Shown: positions 1-6,855 of the stretch, piece after piece
How the letters are laid out: the number at the start of each line of letters is the position of its first letter
Position numbering within the stretch: position 1 is the first letter of the stretch
Source: Gallionellaceae bacterium
Lineage (GTDB): Bacteria > Pseudomonadota > Gammaproteobacteria > Burkholderiales > Gallionellaceae
Reading direction: 5' to 3'
DNA: 6,855 nt
Assembly (NCBI GenBank): GCA_030646595.1
Contig: JAUSKS010000011.1
Span: 1 to 6,855, forward strand
Translations under genes and position numbers: made by a program
The notes under the pieces: model-generated
Databases searched by the model: none
Told to the model about the DNA's origin: nothing
What the model saw: only the letters and a program-made list of their open reading frames with translations

Positions 1-624
1 ACCCCCCGCCCCAGCCCAAAGATACCTAAATATATTGGCTTTGAGGATGACAGCGCAGAAGCAATCAAACTACGCATTGCGACCGGTGATCCGGTAGCGG
101 GCAAAGATAAATCCGAGTTGTGCCAGGGTTGCCACGGTGAAGATGGTAATAGCGTAGAGACAAATATTCCCAAACTTTCCGGGCAATATGCCAAATATAT
201 CGCCAAACAACTGCGCAACTATCAGGCTGGCAAACGCACCCACGCGATCATGAGTGCCATGGCCTCTACCATAGATGATATCGACTTGATGGATATTTCC
301 GCTTATTTTGCCAGCCAGAAAAAAATGCGGGGAACAGGGCCAGGCAATAACCCAACAGGAGAAAACCTGTTTGTAAATGGCGATATGTCGCGCGTGATTA
401 TTGCTTGCATCAATTGCCACGGTGTAGGCGGTAAAGGAAAAACCTCCAGTAATGCAGTGTTTCCGGTTGTCGGTGGCCAGCACCAGAATTATCTAACCAA
501 GGAACTTATCAGTTTCAGAAGCGGCAACCGCAGCAATAGCCAAGGTGGCATAATGAACAAGATTGCCAAAACACTCACCGATGCTGAAATTGCATCACTG
601 GCACAGTATATGTCTGGACTTTAA
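1..624 (+). CDS. Diheme c4-type cytochrome c, 5'-partial
   Basis: Electron-carrier protein, expected in the periplasm, that passes electrons between respiratory complexes. The frame is open from base 1 to a TAA at 622-624, giving 207 visible residues, so the true start and signal peptide lie left of the window. A TTG at 118 looks like a start but would cut the domain just before its first haem site, so I reject it. There are two haem-binding motifs: CQGCH at residues 41-45 and CINCH at 136-140. The two halves are an internal repeat: each motif is followed by a helix-rich stretch (QLRNYQAGKR in the first, ELISFRSGNR in the second) and then a Met-containing helix. Aligning AIM with GIM suggests Met84 and Met185 as the sixth haem ligands. 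This layout is that of the cytochrome c4 family. Unusually, about 30 Pro-rich and acidic residues precede the GDPVAGK stretch that opens the first domain. It directly abuts the next cytochrome gene, so the two are very probably cotranscribed. The family call is strong; the redox partner is unknown. Confidence 0.93.
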   Translation, partial: TPRPSPKIPKYIGFEDDSAEAIKLRIATGDPVAGKDKSELCQGCHGEDGNSVETNIPKLSGQYAKYIAKQLRNYQAGKRTHAIMSAMASTIDDIDLMDISAYFASQKKMRGTGPGNNPTGENLFVNGDMSRVIIACINCHGVGGKGKTSSNAVFPVVGGQHQNYLTKELISFRSGNRSNSQGGIMNKIAKTLTDAEIASLAQYMSGL

Positions 625-1323
625 ATGCTACTCCCTTCCCTGTTTCGATTTATGCTGACCACCTTGCTTATGCTGGTAATGGCAGGCGCGGTAGCCAAGT
701 CAGGCGTGAATCTGGCTAATGGCAAGACGATTTATATCAATGGTAAAGGCGGCTCTGTGGCTTGCGCAGTTTGTCACGGGGAAAAAGCCTTGGGTAATGA
801 CGCATTGGGTGCACCGCGCCTGGCTAACCTGGGCTATGACTACCTCATTAAGCAACTTGTCGATTTCGCTGCCAACAAGCGCACAGCTACAGGCATGGGC
901 ATGATCATGAATGATTTTTCCAAAGCATTAAGTGAACAAGACCGCCGCGATCTGGCTTCCTATCTGGATAACTTGAAATATGTCTCTGAGCCTTCCAACT
1001 TAAAAGCGCTGGCGATTGAAGGACATCAGATTGGGCGTAAAGAAGAAGGGGAAATCATTGTAAAGCATGGCATAAATGGCAGGTTGCCTGCTTGCCAATC
1101 CTGTCACGGATTTAATGGGCGCAACCCGACCATTCCTGCCATCAATCAACAAAAATATGTTTATCTGGTCAATCAATTGAAAAGCTGGCGCGATGGCAGC
1201 CGCAGCAATGATCCACAAGTGGAACAGCAAGGCGTTATGCAGGCTATTGCGCAGAACTTCACCGATGAGGATATTATCAATATCGCCGCTTTTCTGACTT
1301 CTGCCCCCAGACTCTCTCCTTAG
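625..1323 (+). CDS. Second diheme c4-type cytochrome c
   Basis: A complete 232-residue gene for an exported diheme cytochrome c. The ATG at 625 follows the upstream TAA with no gap, and a weak GGA lies 6 bases before it. The next in-frame ATG (652) would remove Arg8, the only positive charge before the hydrophobic core, so 625 is preferred. Residues 9-22 are the hydrophobic core of a signal peptide, with likely signal peptidase I cleavage after Ala24 (AVA|K). Haem sites are CAVCH at 47-51 and CQSCH at 157-161. By internal-repeat alignment Met95 (GMIMNDF) and Met205 (GVMQAI) are the likely axial ligands. Each domain ends with the family's acidic helix: LSEQDRRDLASYL in the first and FTDEDIINIAAFL in the second. 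The mature length of about 208 residues is near the usual size of c4 proteins. It resembles the upstream cytochrome in architecture but is clearly divergent, so this is an old duplication or two distinct c4 lineages. It is the last gene before a gap with a terminator-like hairpin. Electron donor and acceptor cannot be told from the sequence. Confidence 0.95.
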   Translation: MLLPSLFRFMLTTLLMLVMAGAVAKSGVNLANGKTIYINGKGGSVACAVCHGEKALGNDALGAPRLANLGYDYLIKQLVDFAANKRTATGMGMIMNDFSKALSEQDRRDLASYLDNLKYVSEPSNLKALAIEGHQIGRKEEGEIIVKHGINGRLPACQSCHGFNGRNPTIPAINQQKYVYLVNQLKSWRDGSRSNDPQVEQQGVMQAIAQNFTDEDIINIAAFLTSAPRLSP

Positions 1324-1345
1324 GACACCTCTATAAATCCAAACT

Positions 1346-1374
1346 CCAGCGCGCGGACTTTCTTTCGCGCCTGG
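1346..1374 (+). terminator. Candidate terminator hairpin after the cytochrome pair
   Basis: CCAGCGCGCG at 1346-1355 can pair with CGCGCCTGG at 1366-1374: 4 bp, one bulged C, then 5 GC-rich bp closing a 10-base loop. It starts 22 bases after the stop of the second cytochrome. There is no immediate T-run. Short T-runs come only at about 1387-1390 and 1394-1398, so if it terminates it does so imperfectly. It could instead be an extragenic palindrome or part of a decayed mobile element. Confidence 0.4.
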
Positions 1375-1380
1375 TCGTGC

Positions 1381-1500
1381 TTAGGATTTTAAATTTTTAG
1401 ACGTACCCCTAAAACAGCCCTCATACGCTGCTAGCTCCTTGTTTTTCTTCTGCTGTTCCATGACCCGCTGCTTTTCTAGAAGACAAGTTAGGGTGGGAAA
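1381..1500 (-). other. Possible minus-strand coding remnant
   Basis: The minus-strand reading frame here ends in a stop at 1381-1383 and gives a charged, protein-like C-terminus: MEQQKKNKELAAYEGCF followed by RGTSKNLKS, with its Met codon at 1459-1461. Further upstream the same frame runs into the antisense of the 1586 gene, where it is only a shadow. I see no ribosome binding site before the Met codon. It may be the tail of a broken gene or transposase, or chance coding in low-complexity sequence. I do not recognise a family and would not call it a gene without a database match. Confidence 0.15.
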
Positions 1501-1521
1501 ACAAGTGCGCTGCGGAAAATC

Positions 1522-1530
1522 TGGTATATT
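1522..1530 (+). promoter_or_regulatory. Candidate extended -10 promoter for the TPR operon
   Basis: TGGTATATT contains TGn followed by TATATT, five of six matches to the sigma-70 -10 consensus TATAAT. No good -35 hexamer lies 16-18 bases upstream, which is typical of extended -10 promoters. Transcription would begin near 1537 and give a leader of about 50 bases before the ATG at 1586. It is placed correctly for the three-gene operon, and the surrounding gap is AT-rich. This is motif evidence only. Confidence 0.35.
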
Positions 1531-1585
1531 TGTTTTTAATTGAACACCATTAAGCAATTTATGCAATTTAGTTCGGGTATTTAAT

Positions 1586-2107
1586 ATGGGATTTGTGAAG
1601 AGAATAGTGATCGGAACACTGATCGGATTGTGGATAACAGCAAGTGTAGCTGCAGAAGTTGCTAAAACGCAGGTCAAGGGATTTGACGAGCAGGTACAGG
1701 ATATCAAGAAAAATATTCTGGGTATTGCGTCTGAGCTCAACCAACTGGAAGAGCAATTACTTTTCCCCTCCAGCACACAGTTAGCTGTATTTGTCGCCCT
1801 GGCACCGGGGGATAATTTGCGCCTGGATGCGCTAACCATCAAGATAGACGGGAAAGATGCTACCCACTATATTTATTCCGCCAAGGAGCTGGAAGCCCTG
1901 CAACATGGTGGAATACAACGGCTCTATACCGGCAACATTGAAACCGGTGAACATACTCTCGATCTGGACTTGATCGGTAAATCAAGCTCCAACAAGGATT
2001 ACCAATACAGCGCCAGTTACAAATTCGTCAAAGGTATAAAGGGCGCCAAGCTAATTGAAATTACCTTGTCCGGGTCGGGCTCTAAAATTGAGAGCCTGAC
2101 AGACTAG
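1586..2107 (+). CDS. Small exported protein of unknown function, first gene of TPR operon
   Basis: A 173-residue secreted protein that I cannot assign to a named family. The ATG at 1586 is the only usable start: no ATG, GTG or TTG occurs in frame between the in-frame TGA at 1541-1543 and 1586. The ribosome site is poor (CGGG 8 bases upstream). Residues 1-23 form a clear signal peptide with Lys5 and Arg6, a hydrophobic core, and probable cleavage after Ala23 (VAA|E). Residues about 32-60 are a likely amphipathic helix or short coiled coil, followed by PSSTQ and a domain of about 100 residues (64-165) with alternating hydrophobic residues, suggesting a beta-sandwich. There are no cysteines in the mature protein and no enzyme motif. 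Nothing resembles a helix-turn-helix, so a regulator label would be wrong. I have an unverified recollection that relatives carry automatic AraC-type names. It leads an operon with two TPR proteins 6 bases downstream and is probably their periplasmic partner. Confidence 0.85.
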   Translation: MGFVKRIVIGTLIGLWITASVAAEVAKTQVKGFDEQVQDIKKNILGIASELNQLEEQLLFPSSTQLAVFVALAPGDNLRLDALTIKIDGKDATHYIYSAKELEALQHGGIQRLYTGNIETGEHTLDLDLIGKSSSNKDYQYSASYKFVKGIKGAKLIEITLSGSGSKIESLTD

Positions 2108-2113
2108 CTTTCC

Positions 2114-3964
2114 ATGATACGGTTAACCACTTTACTGTGCGGCTTATGCCTGGTTTCAGCTGCCTCTGCCAGTGTGGTTGCCTCTCCTGTAATCATGCGT
2201 AACCTCCAGCTGGGGGAAGCGTTCTATTACGCTTATCAGGGTGCCTATATAGATGCGGTGGCAGAGCTGGATGCCAAGTCTGCGCGCTTTTACCGGCTGG
2301 ATGATCCTAATCTTGATGCACTGCAATTTCAGGGTGGATACCCGCCCTTCACCGCTACCGATTTTGTCTCGTCTGCCCGCATCATCAAGAATAAAGAGGG
2401 CATCTGGATACTGGAAGACAAGGTTGAACAGGTAAAACGTAATGAAGAAGCCTATCGCCAGGCACGTATCTTTTTTCAGAATGGCCAGACAGAAAAAGCG
2501 CTGCTCTCCATTGAAAAAATTATTGAGCCTGTACACGATAAAATCCGCAATGATGCGCTATTACTGCGCGCACAAATTTCCCTGGCCAATGGCAAATTTG
2601 ATGACGCGATAAAAATTCTGCTGGCGCTGCAAAAGGTAAAAGGCATTGAAGGATTTGCCTCTTATAACCTGGCCATTGCCCTCATCCAAAGTGGACAGGA
2701 AAAAAAGGGGCTGGAACAACTCAGTAAAACCGGACAAATAAACAGCAATGACGAAAATACCCTGGCTATCAGAGATAAGGCTAATCTGGTTCTAGGCTAT
2801 AGGCAGATTGAAAAAAAACAACCCGTATTGGCCAAAGAATATTTTGACCGGGTGCGGGTAAGCGGGCCTTTTTCCAACAAGGCCCTGCTCGGTTCAGGTT
2901 GGGCTGATGCCACCCTGGGAAATTTTGACCGGGCGCTGGTACCTTGGTCGATATTGGCCAAGCGCAGTGTAACTGATGTAGCGGTACAGGAAAGCATACT
3001 GGCCGTTCCCTATGCTTATGCCCAATTGTCCTTGCACGGTAGGGCCGCTGTGCTATATGGCAGCGCACTGGAAAAATTTGCCGTGGAATTGAACAAGTTG
3101 AACAACTCCATCAAGAGCGTACGTGCCGGACGATTCTTGCAGGCATTGGCGCGTGAAGAGTTACAGCAGGATAAAAATGGTCTGCTTAAAATCCGTGATC
3201 TTCCCCAAGCGCCTGATACTTATTATTTGCTTGAATTAATGGCATCCAATGATTTCCAGCAGTCATTGAAAAATTATCTGTATCTTAAAAATTTACGCAA
3301 ACGATTGGCCTCCTGGGAGCAAACACTAAGCGCACTCGAAGAAATTGTAGCGTTGCGCAACCAATACTATAAACCGCAACTGGCTATGGTTGATAAACGG
3401 TTCCGCTCCTTAAACGGCCACATCGGAGCCTATCTGAAAGCACGCCGACTTATTGATGAACGGCTTCCCAGTATGTTCGCTAAAGGCGAGGAGCGTGTAC
3501 TGTGGGAAAAATTGTATCAACTGGAGGACAAGCACAAGAATGATAACAGCCCAGTAGCTCATGATATTCGTCGTCGCATTAAACGACTGAGCGGAATCTT
3601 GCTGTGGCAAACCTACCCTGCCTATGACAAACAACTCATCGATGCCTATCAGACTTTGCAGCAGACAAATTTGAATAGTGAACGATTAACCAGGCTGTAC
3701 ACGCCTTTTGTCAGGCTACGCCTGGCCGCCACGCAAAGCTATACCGGTTATGACGACCAGATAAGCTTGCTGAAAAACCAGGTGCAGGACGCGGTGGATA
3801 AGGTCAAGACCCTGCTGCCGCAACAGGGGCAGTTGCTGGAAAGCATGGCCATCAATGCGCTTGAGCTGCGGCGCAAACGTCTGGAGGAATATCAAACCCA
3901 AGCCCGGATTGCGCTGGCGGAAAGCTACGACCGCGCTACCAAAATGCAGCGTGGTGTCAAATGA
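2114..3964 (+). CDS. Exported TPR / helical-repeat protein, 616 aa
   Basis: A likely periplasmic scaffold protein made of helical repeats; no catalytic motif is visible. The ATG at 2114 lies 6 bases after the previous stop, with no clear Shine-Dalgarno, which suggests translational coupling. Signal peptide: Arg3, a hydrophobic core, and AxA cleavage after Ala19 (ASA|S). Cys9 and Cys12 are within the core but do not form a lipobox, so this is not called a lipoprotein. TPR-like helix pairs can be seen at about residues 30-55, 110-145, 146-172, 181-207, 223-250 and 256-283, the clearest being ALLLRAQISLANGKFDDAIK and GSGWADATLGNFDRALVPW. Residues about 380-616 lose the TPR spacing and become long charged helices, probably partly coiled coil (about 395-415 and 548-610). 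The stop TGA overlaps the start of the next gene as ATGA, so the two TPR proteins are made together and probably work together. By length and position it could correspond to one of the periplasmic TPR proteins of Agl-Glt-type machines, but I cannot prove homology here. Confidence 0.88.
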   Translation: MIRLTTLLCGLCLVSAASASVVASPVIMRNLQLGEAFYYAYQGAYIDAVAELDAKSARFYRLDDPNLDALQFQGGYPPFTATDFVSSARIIKNKEGIWILEDKVEQVKRNEEAYRQARIFFQNGQTEKALLSIEKIIEPVHDKIRNDALLLRAQISLANGKFDDAIKILLALQKVKGIEGFASYNLAIALIQSGQEKKGLEQLSKTGQINSNDENTLAIRDKANLVLGYRQIEKKQPVLAKEYFDRVRVSGPFSNKALLGSGWADATLGNFDRALVPWSILAKRSVTDVAVQESILAVPYAYAQLSLHGRAAVLYGSALEKFAVELNKLNNSIKSVRAGRFLQALAREELQQDKNGLLKIRDLPQAPDTYYLLELMASNDFQQSLKNYLYLKNLRKRLASWEQTLSALEEIVALRNQYYKPQLAMVDKRFRSLNGHIGAYLKARRLIDERLPSMFAKGEERVLWEKLYQLEDKHKNDNSPVAHDIRRRIKRLSGILLWQTYPAYDKQLIDAYQTLQQTNLNSERLTRLYTPFVRLRLAATQSYTGYDDQISLLKNQVQDAVDKVKTLLPQQGQLLESMAINALELRRKRLEEYQTQARIALAESYDRATKMQRGVK

Positions 3965-6855
3965 ATAATTTCTATTATTCTGCAGCCGCGCTCAGCTTTT
4001 TGCTGGCATCCTGTGTTACTGGCCCAGGTGTGAACAATAGCCGACAAGCCGACACCATCGGCCAATTAAAAAACATAAAAGTAGACCTGAAAGACGAAAT
4101 CATCGAAGGCGGTCTGGATAAAACCATCCAGAGCTATCAGCGTATCCTGGAAACCGAGCTGGAATCTGCCATGACGCCGGAAACCCTGCAACGCTTGGCC
4201 GATTTGAAAATTCAAAAAGAATATACTGTAGACAGCAGTGGCGCTCAGCCCCCATCGGGCACGACCGCTGATAGCAACAAGGAGCCTGTACAAACTTCTG
4301 TAATGCCCGCTCCTGCCAAAAAAAATCAAGCTGCGACCGAGTCGGGAAATGTAACACTGCCTGATGGGTCCGCCGCAGACCTGCAAACGGCAAGTGTCAT
4401 TGAGGCCATTGCACTTTACAATAGATTGCTGGATAAATATCCCAAGTTTGAGCGCCGCGACCAGGTGTTGTACCAGTTATCGCGCGCTTATGAAGAACTG
4501 GGCAATGTGGAAGAATCCATGTTGGTCATGAATCGTTTGGTCGAGGAATATCCCAATTCACGTTACATTGATGAACTCCAATTCCGGCGGGGTGAATATT
4601 ATTTTGCACGCAAGCAATTAACTGATGCTGAGGATGCATACAAGGCCGTCGTGGTCATGGGTCCGGGCTCGTCCTATTACGAATTGGCGCTGTCTAAACT
4701 GGGGTGGACTTTCTATAAGCAGGAGCGTTACCCGGATGCCTTGCACCGCTTTATTGCCTTGCTGGACCACAAGGCCAGCAGCGGCTATGACCTGGCGCGC
4801 ATCCAGGGCACACCTGACGAAAAACGGATTGAAGATACCTATCGGGTAATGAGCCTGATCTTCTCCAATCTGGGCGGTGCCAATGCAATCATGGAATATT
4901 TCGACAAAGTGGGTAAACGTAGCTATGAAGTGAATGTATACCGCAATTTGGGTGAGTATTATCTGGACAAGCAACGTTATGCTGATGCAGCCGCCACATA
5001 CAAATCCTTCGTCCAGCGCAATCCCTACAATAAAATATCGCTGCAGTTTGATCTGCGCATCATTGAAATTTACAAAATGGGTGATTTTCCCAAGCTGGTT
5101 ATTGAGGCTGACAAAGAGTTTCTCGCCCATTACGGCTTGAAAGCCGAGTACTGGAAACATCTGGAGGTCAACGCCTATCCTGAGGTAGTGGGCTATATTA
5201 AAACCATCATGCGCGAGCTGGCCTCGTATTACCATGCGCTGTACCAGAATCAACGCCCAGCTCAAGACAAACACCTGGATGTAGACCAGGAAGCAAACTT
5301 CCAGCAAGCCATGCAATGGTATCGCGAGTTCCTGGTTTCTTTCCCGCAAGATGTAGAATCTCCAGCCGTGAATTATCTGCTGGCCGGGTTGTTGCTGGAA
5401 GGTAAAGCCTATCCGCAAGCTGTACAGGAATATGAACACACGGCCTATGATTACCGCGTACATCCTCTGGCAGGCGCGGCGGGCTATGCTGCGATTTTCG
5501 CCCTGCGTGAGCAGCTTGCCGCAACTGCTGAGGGTGCGCGGGCAAATTTGTTACGCGAAATAATCCGCAGTTCATTGAAATTTTCTGAACTCTTTCCGCA
5601 ACATGAAAAAGCAGCGCTGGTCATGGCCGCAGCAGTGGATGATATATACAGCATGAAAGAATATGACTATGCGATCGCTACCGCCAATCGTGTACTCGCT
5701 ACTTTCCCCCAGGCCGAGCCATCGGTACAGCGTTCTGTGTGGCTGGTCATCGCCCACTCCAAGTTTGACCAGACTCAATATGCGGAAGCTGAAGAAGGGT
5801 ATTTGCATGCCTTGCAACTCACCCCAAAAAAGGAAGCAGTACGCACGGGCTTGATTGAAAACCTGGCAGCTGCAATTTACAAACGAGGCGAAGAAGCCAA
5901 CAAGCAAGGTGATTTCAAGGCCGCAGCCGGACATTTTCTGCGCGTGGCACAGCAAGCACCCGATTCCAAGATACGCCCTGCCGCAGACTATGATGCCGTT
6001 ACCAACTTAATGCATCTCAAGGATTGGGGCAAGGCTGCAGAAGTGTTGCAATTATTCCGTATTAACTACCCTGGTCATGCACTGCAATCTGAAGTCAACA
6101 AAAAAATTGCTTTCGTCTACAGAGAAGCGGGCAAATTATCGCTGGCTGCGGCTGAATATGAACGTACCGAAATGGAATCGCAGGATATAGAAGTTCGCCG
6201 GGATGCCTTGCAAGTTGCCGCCGATTTGTACATGCAGGCACAGGAACCGGATAAAGCACTTAAGGTCTATCAGCGTTATGTCAGCCTGTATCCGCAACCC
6301 ATCGAATTGGCCATGGAAGCGCGCAGTAAAATCGCCGCCATCTTCAAGACGCGCAATAACACAGTGGCTTACCTGAACGAATTAAAACTGATCGTCGATA
6401 CTGATGCGCATGCTACAACCGACCGTACCCCACGGACACGTTATCTGGCTGCATCAGCGGCGCTGGAATTGGTTGAACCGCTATTTAACGAGTTTATTAA
6501 AATCAAACTGACGCGCCCTTTCGATAAAAATCTGCTGAAGAAATCAAATGCAATGAAAGCAAGCAAAGAAGGTTATGAAAAGCTGCTGGACTATGAAGTG
6601 GGTGAGGTAACCTCCACCGCGACCTATTATTTGGCCGAGATATATTACAATTTCAGCCGTGCGTTAATAGAATCGGAACGGCCCAAAGGTTTGAGCATCC
6701 TGGAACTGGAGCACTATGAGTTATCTATTGAGGAGCAAGCTTATCCATTCGAAGAAAAAGCCATCGAGACGCATGAGAAAAATCTGGAGTTACTATCACT
6801 CGGTATTTATGGCCCATGGATAGACAAGAGTATAGAAAAACTGGCCAAGCTGGTA
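3961..6855 (+). CDS. Giant TPR outer-membrane lipoprotein, 3'-partial
   Basis: A large repeat lipoprotein, still open at the right edge after 965 codons without a stop. The ATG at 3961 shares ATGA with the previous stop. The N-terminus ends in the lipobox L15-A-S-C18, so Cys18 should be lipidated. Residue 19 is Val rather than Asp, which by the E. coli Lol rule predicts the outer membrane. The n-region has no Lys or Arg, which is unusual. A short helical part (about 35-88) is followed by a flexible Pro/Thr/Ser/Ala linker (about 89-138). The best TPR block is at about 144-275, similar in style to CpoB/YbgF and BamD-like repeats (YQLSRAYEELGNVEESM, then YYELALSKLGWTFYKQERY). More repeat units appear at about 323-350, 442-495, 560-620 and 648-800. 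The last part (about 869-965) is a distinct helical segment with FEEKAIETHEKN and GIYGPWIDKSIEKLAKL, which feels close to the natural C-terminus. It probably scaffolds a multi-protein envelope complex with the two upstream products. No enzyme motif is seen. Confidence 0.9.
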   Translation, partial: MNNFYYSAAALSFLLASCVTGPGVNNSRQADTIGQLKNIKVDLKDEIIEGGLDKTIQSYQRILETELESAMTPETLQRLADLKIQKEYTVDSSGAQPPSGTTADSNKEPVQTSVMPAPAKKNQAATESGNVTLPDGSAADLQTASVIEAIALYNRLLDKYPKFERRDQVLYQLSRAYEELGNVEESMLVMNRLVEEYPNSRYIDELQFRRGEYYFARKQLTDAEDAYKAVVVMGPGSSYYELALSKLGWTFYKQERYPDALHRFIALLDHKASSGYDLARIQGTPDEKRIEDTYRVMSLIFSNLGGANAIMEYFDKVGKRSYEVNVYRNLGEYYLDKQRYADAAATYKSFVQRNPYNKISLQFDLRIIEIYKMGDFPKLVIEADKEFLAHYGLKAEYWKHLEVNAYPEVVGYIKTIMRELASYYHALYQNQRPAQDKHLDVDQEANFQQAMQWYREFLVSFPQDVESPAVNYLLAGLLLEGKAYPQAVQEYEHTAYDYRVHPLAGAAGYAAIFALREQLAATAEGARANLLREIIRSSLKFSELFPQHEKAALVMAAAVDDIYSMKEYDYAIATANRVLATFPQAEPSVQRSVWLVIAHSKFDQTQYAEAEEGYLHALQLTPKKEAVRTGLIENLAAAIYKRGEEANKQGDFKAAAGHFLRVAQQAPDSKIRPAADYDAVTNLMHLKDWGKAAEVLQLFRINYPGHALQSEVNKKIAFVYREAGKLSLAAAEYERTEMESQDIEVRRDALQVAADLYMQAQEPDKALKVYQRYVSLYPQPIELAMEARSKIAAIFKTRNNTVAYLNELKLIVDTDAHATTDRTPRTRYLAASAALELVEPLFNEFIKIKLTRPFDKNLLKKSNAMKASKEGYEKLLDYEVGEVTSTATYYLAEIYYNFSRALIESERPKGLSILELEHYELSIEEQAYPFEEKAIETHEKNLELLSLGIYGPWIDKSIEKLAKLV

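Noticed and set aside
70..483. Minus-strand open frame of 137 codons
   Set aside because: It is antisense to the first cytochrome, whose two CxxCH motifs and internal repeat prove the plus-strand frame.
118..624. TTG at 118 as the start of the first cytochrome
   Set aside because: It would begin one residue before the first haem cysteine and leave no signal peptide, while the same frame stays open and protein-like back to base 1.
1540..1568. TTGAAC at 1540 as a -35 box for the TPR operon
   Set aside because: No acceptable -10 hexamer lies 16-18 bases downstream (GCAATT at 17); the extended -10 at 1522-1530 is a better candidate.
2114..2170. Lipobox in the 616-aa TPR protein
   Set aside because: Cys9 and Cys12 are too early and lack the L-x-x-C context at the end of a hydrophobic core; a signal peptidase I site after Ala19 fits better.
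4618..5463. Long minus-strand open frame (281 codons)
   Set aside because: It lies wholly inside the plus-strand lipoprotein gene, whose frame has a lipobox, a linker and TPR repeats. The minus product has no recognisable domain and is best explained as an antisense shadow.
1..6855. CRISPR array, tRNA, rRNA or complete insertion sequence
   Set aside because: No regularly spaced direct repeats, no cloverleaf-like sequence and no full transposase frame with paired inverted repeats were seen.

Overview
The window reads as a compact, single-direction stretch of a Gram-negative proteobacterial genome. All five genes I can support lie on the + strand. Base composition looks balanced, a little under half G+C by eye. 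The proteins are exported by Sec signal peptides or a lipobox, and two are c4-type diheme cytochromes. That points to a Beta- or Gammaproteobacterium. A methanotroph or methylotroph-like Gammaproteobacterium is my guess from the feel of the proteins, and I cannot prove it from this sequence.

Left part (1-1323): two adjacent genes for diheme c4-type cytochromes c, with zero bases between the stop of the first and the ATG of the second. The first runs in from the left edge, so its start and signal peptide are not visible. Together they supply four CxxCH haem sites, probably in the periplasm.

Middle (1324-1585): a 262-base gap holding a hairpin that may end the cytochrome operon, a possible minus-strand remnant of a coding sequence, and a plausible extended -10 promoter about 60 bases before the next gene.

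Right part (1586-6855): a tight three-gene operon with a 6-base gap and then an ATGA overlap. It encodes a small exported protein of unknown function (173 aa), an exported TPR/helical-repeat protein (616 aa), and a very large TPR lipoprotein that is still open at the right edge after 965 codons. All three products should sit in the periplasm or on the inner face of the outer membrane. The most interesting reading is that they are the envelope scaffold of a proton-motive-force driven trans-envelope machine (TolQR/ExbBD type, of which the Myxococcus Agl-Glt gliding machine is one member). The motor genes would lie beyond the right edge, so this is a testable inference and not something the window shows. 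No tRNA, rRNA, CRISPR array or intact insertion sequence was seen.
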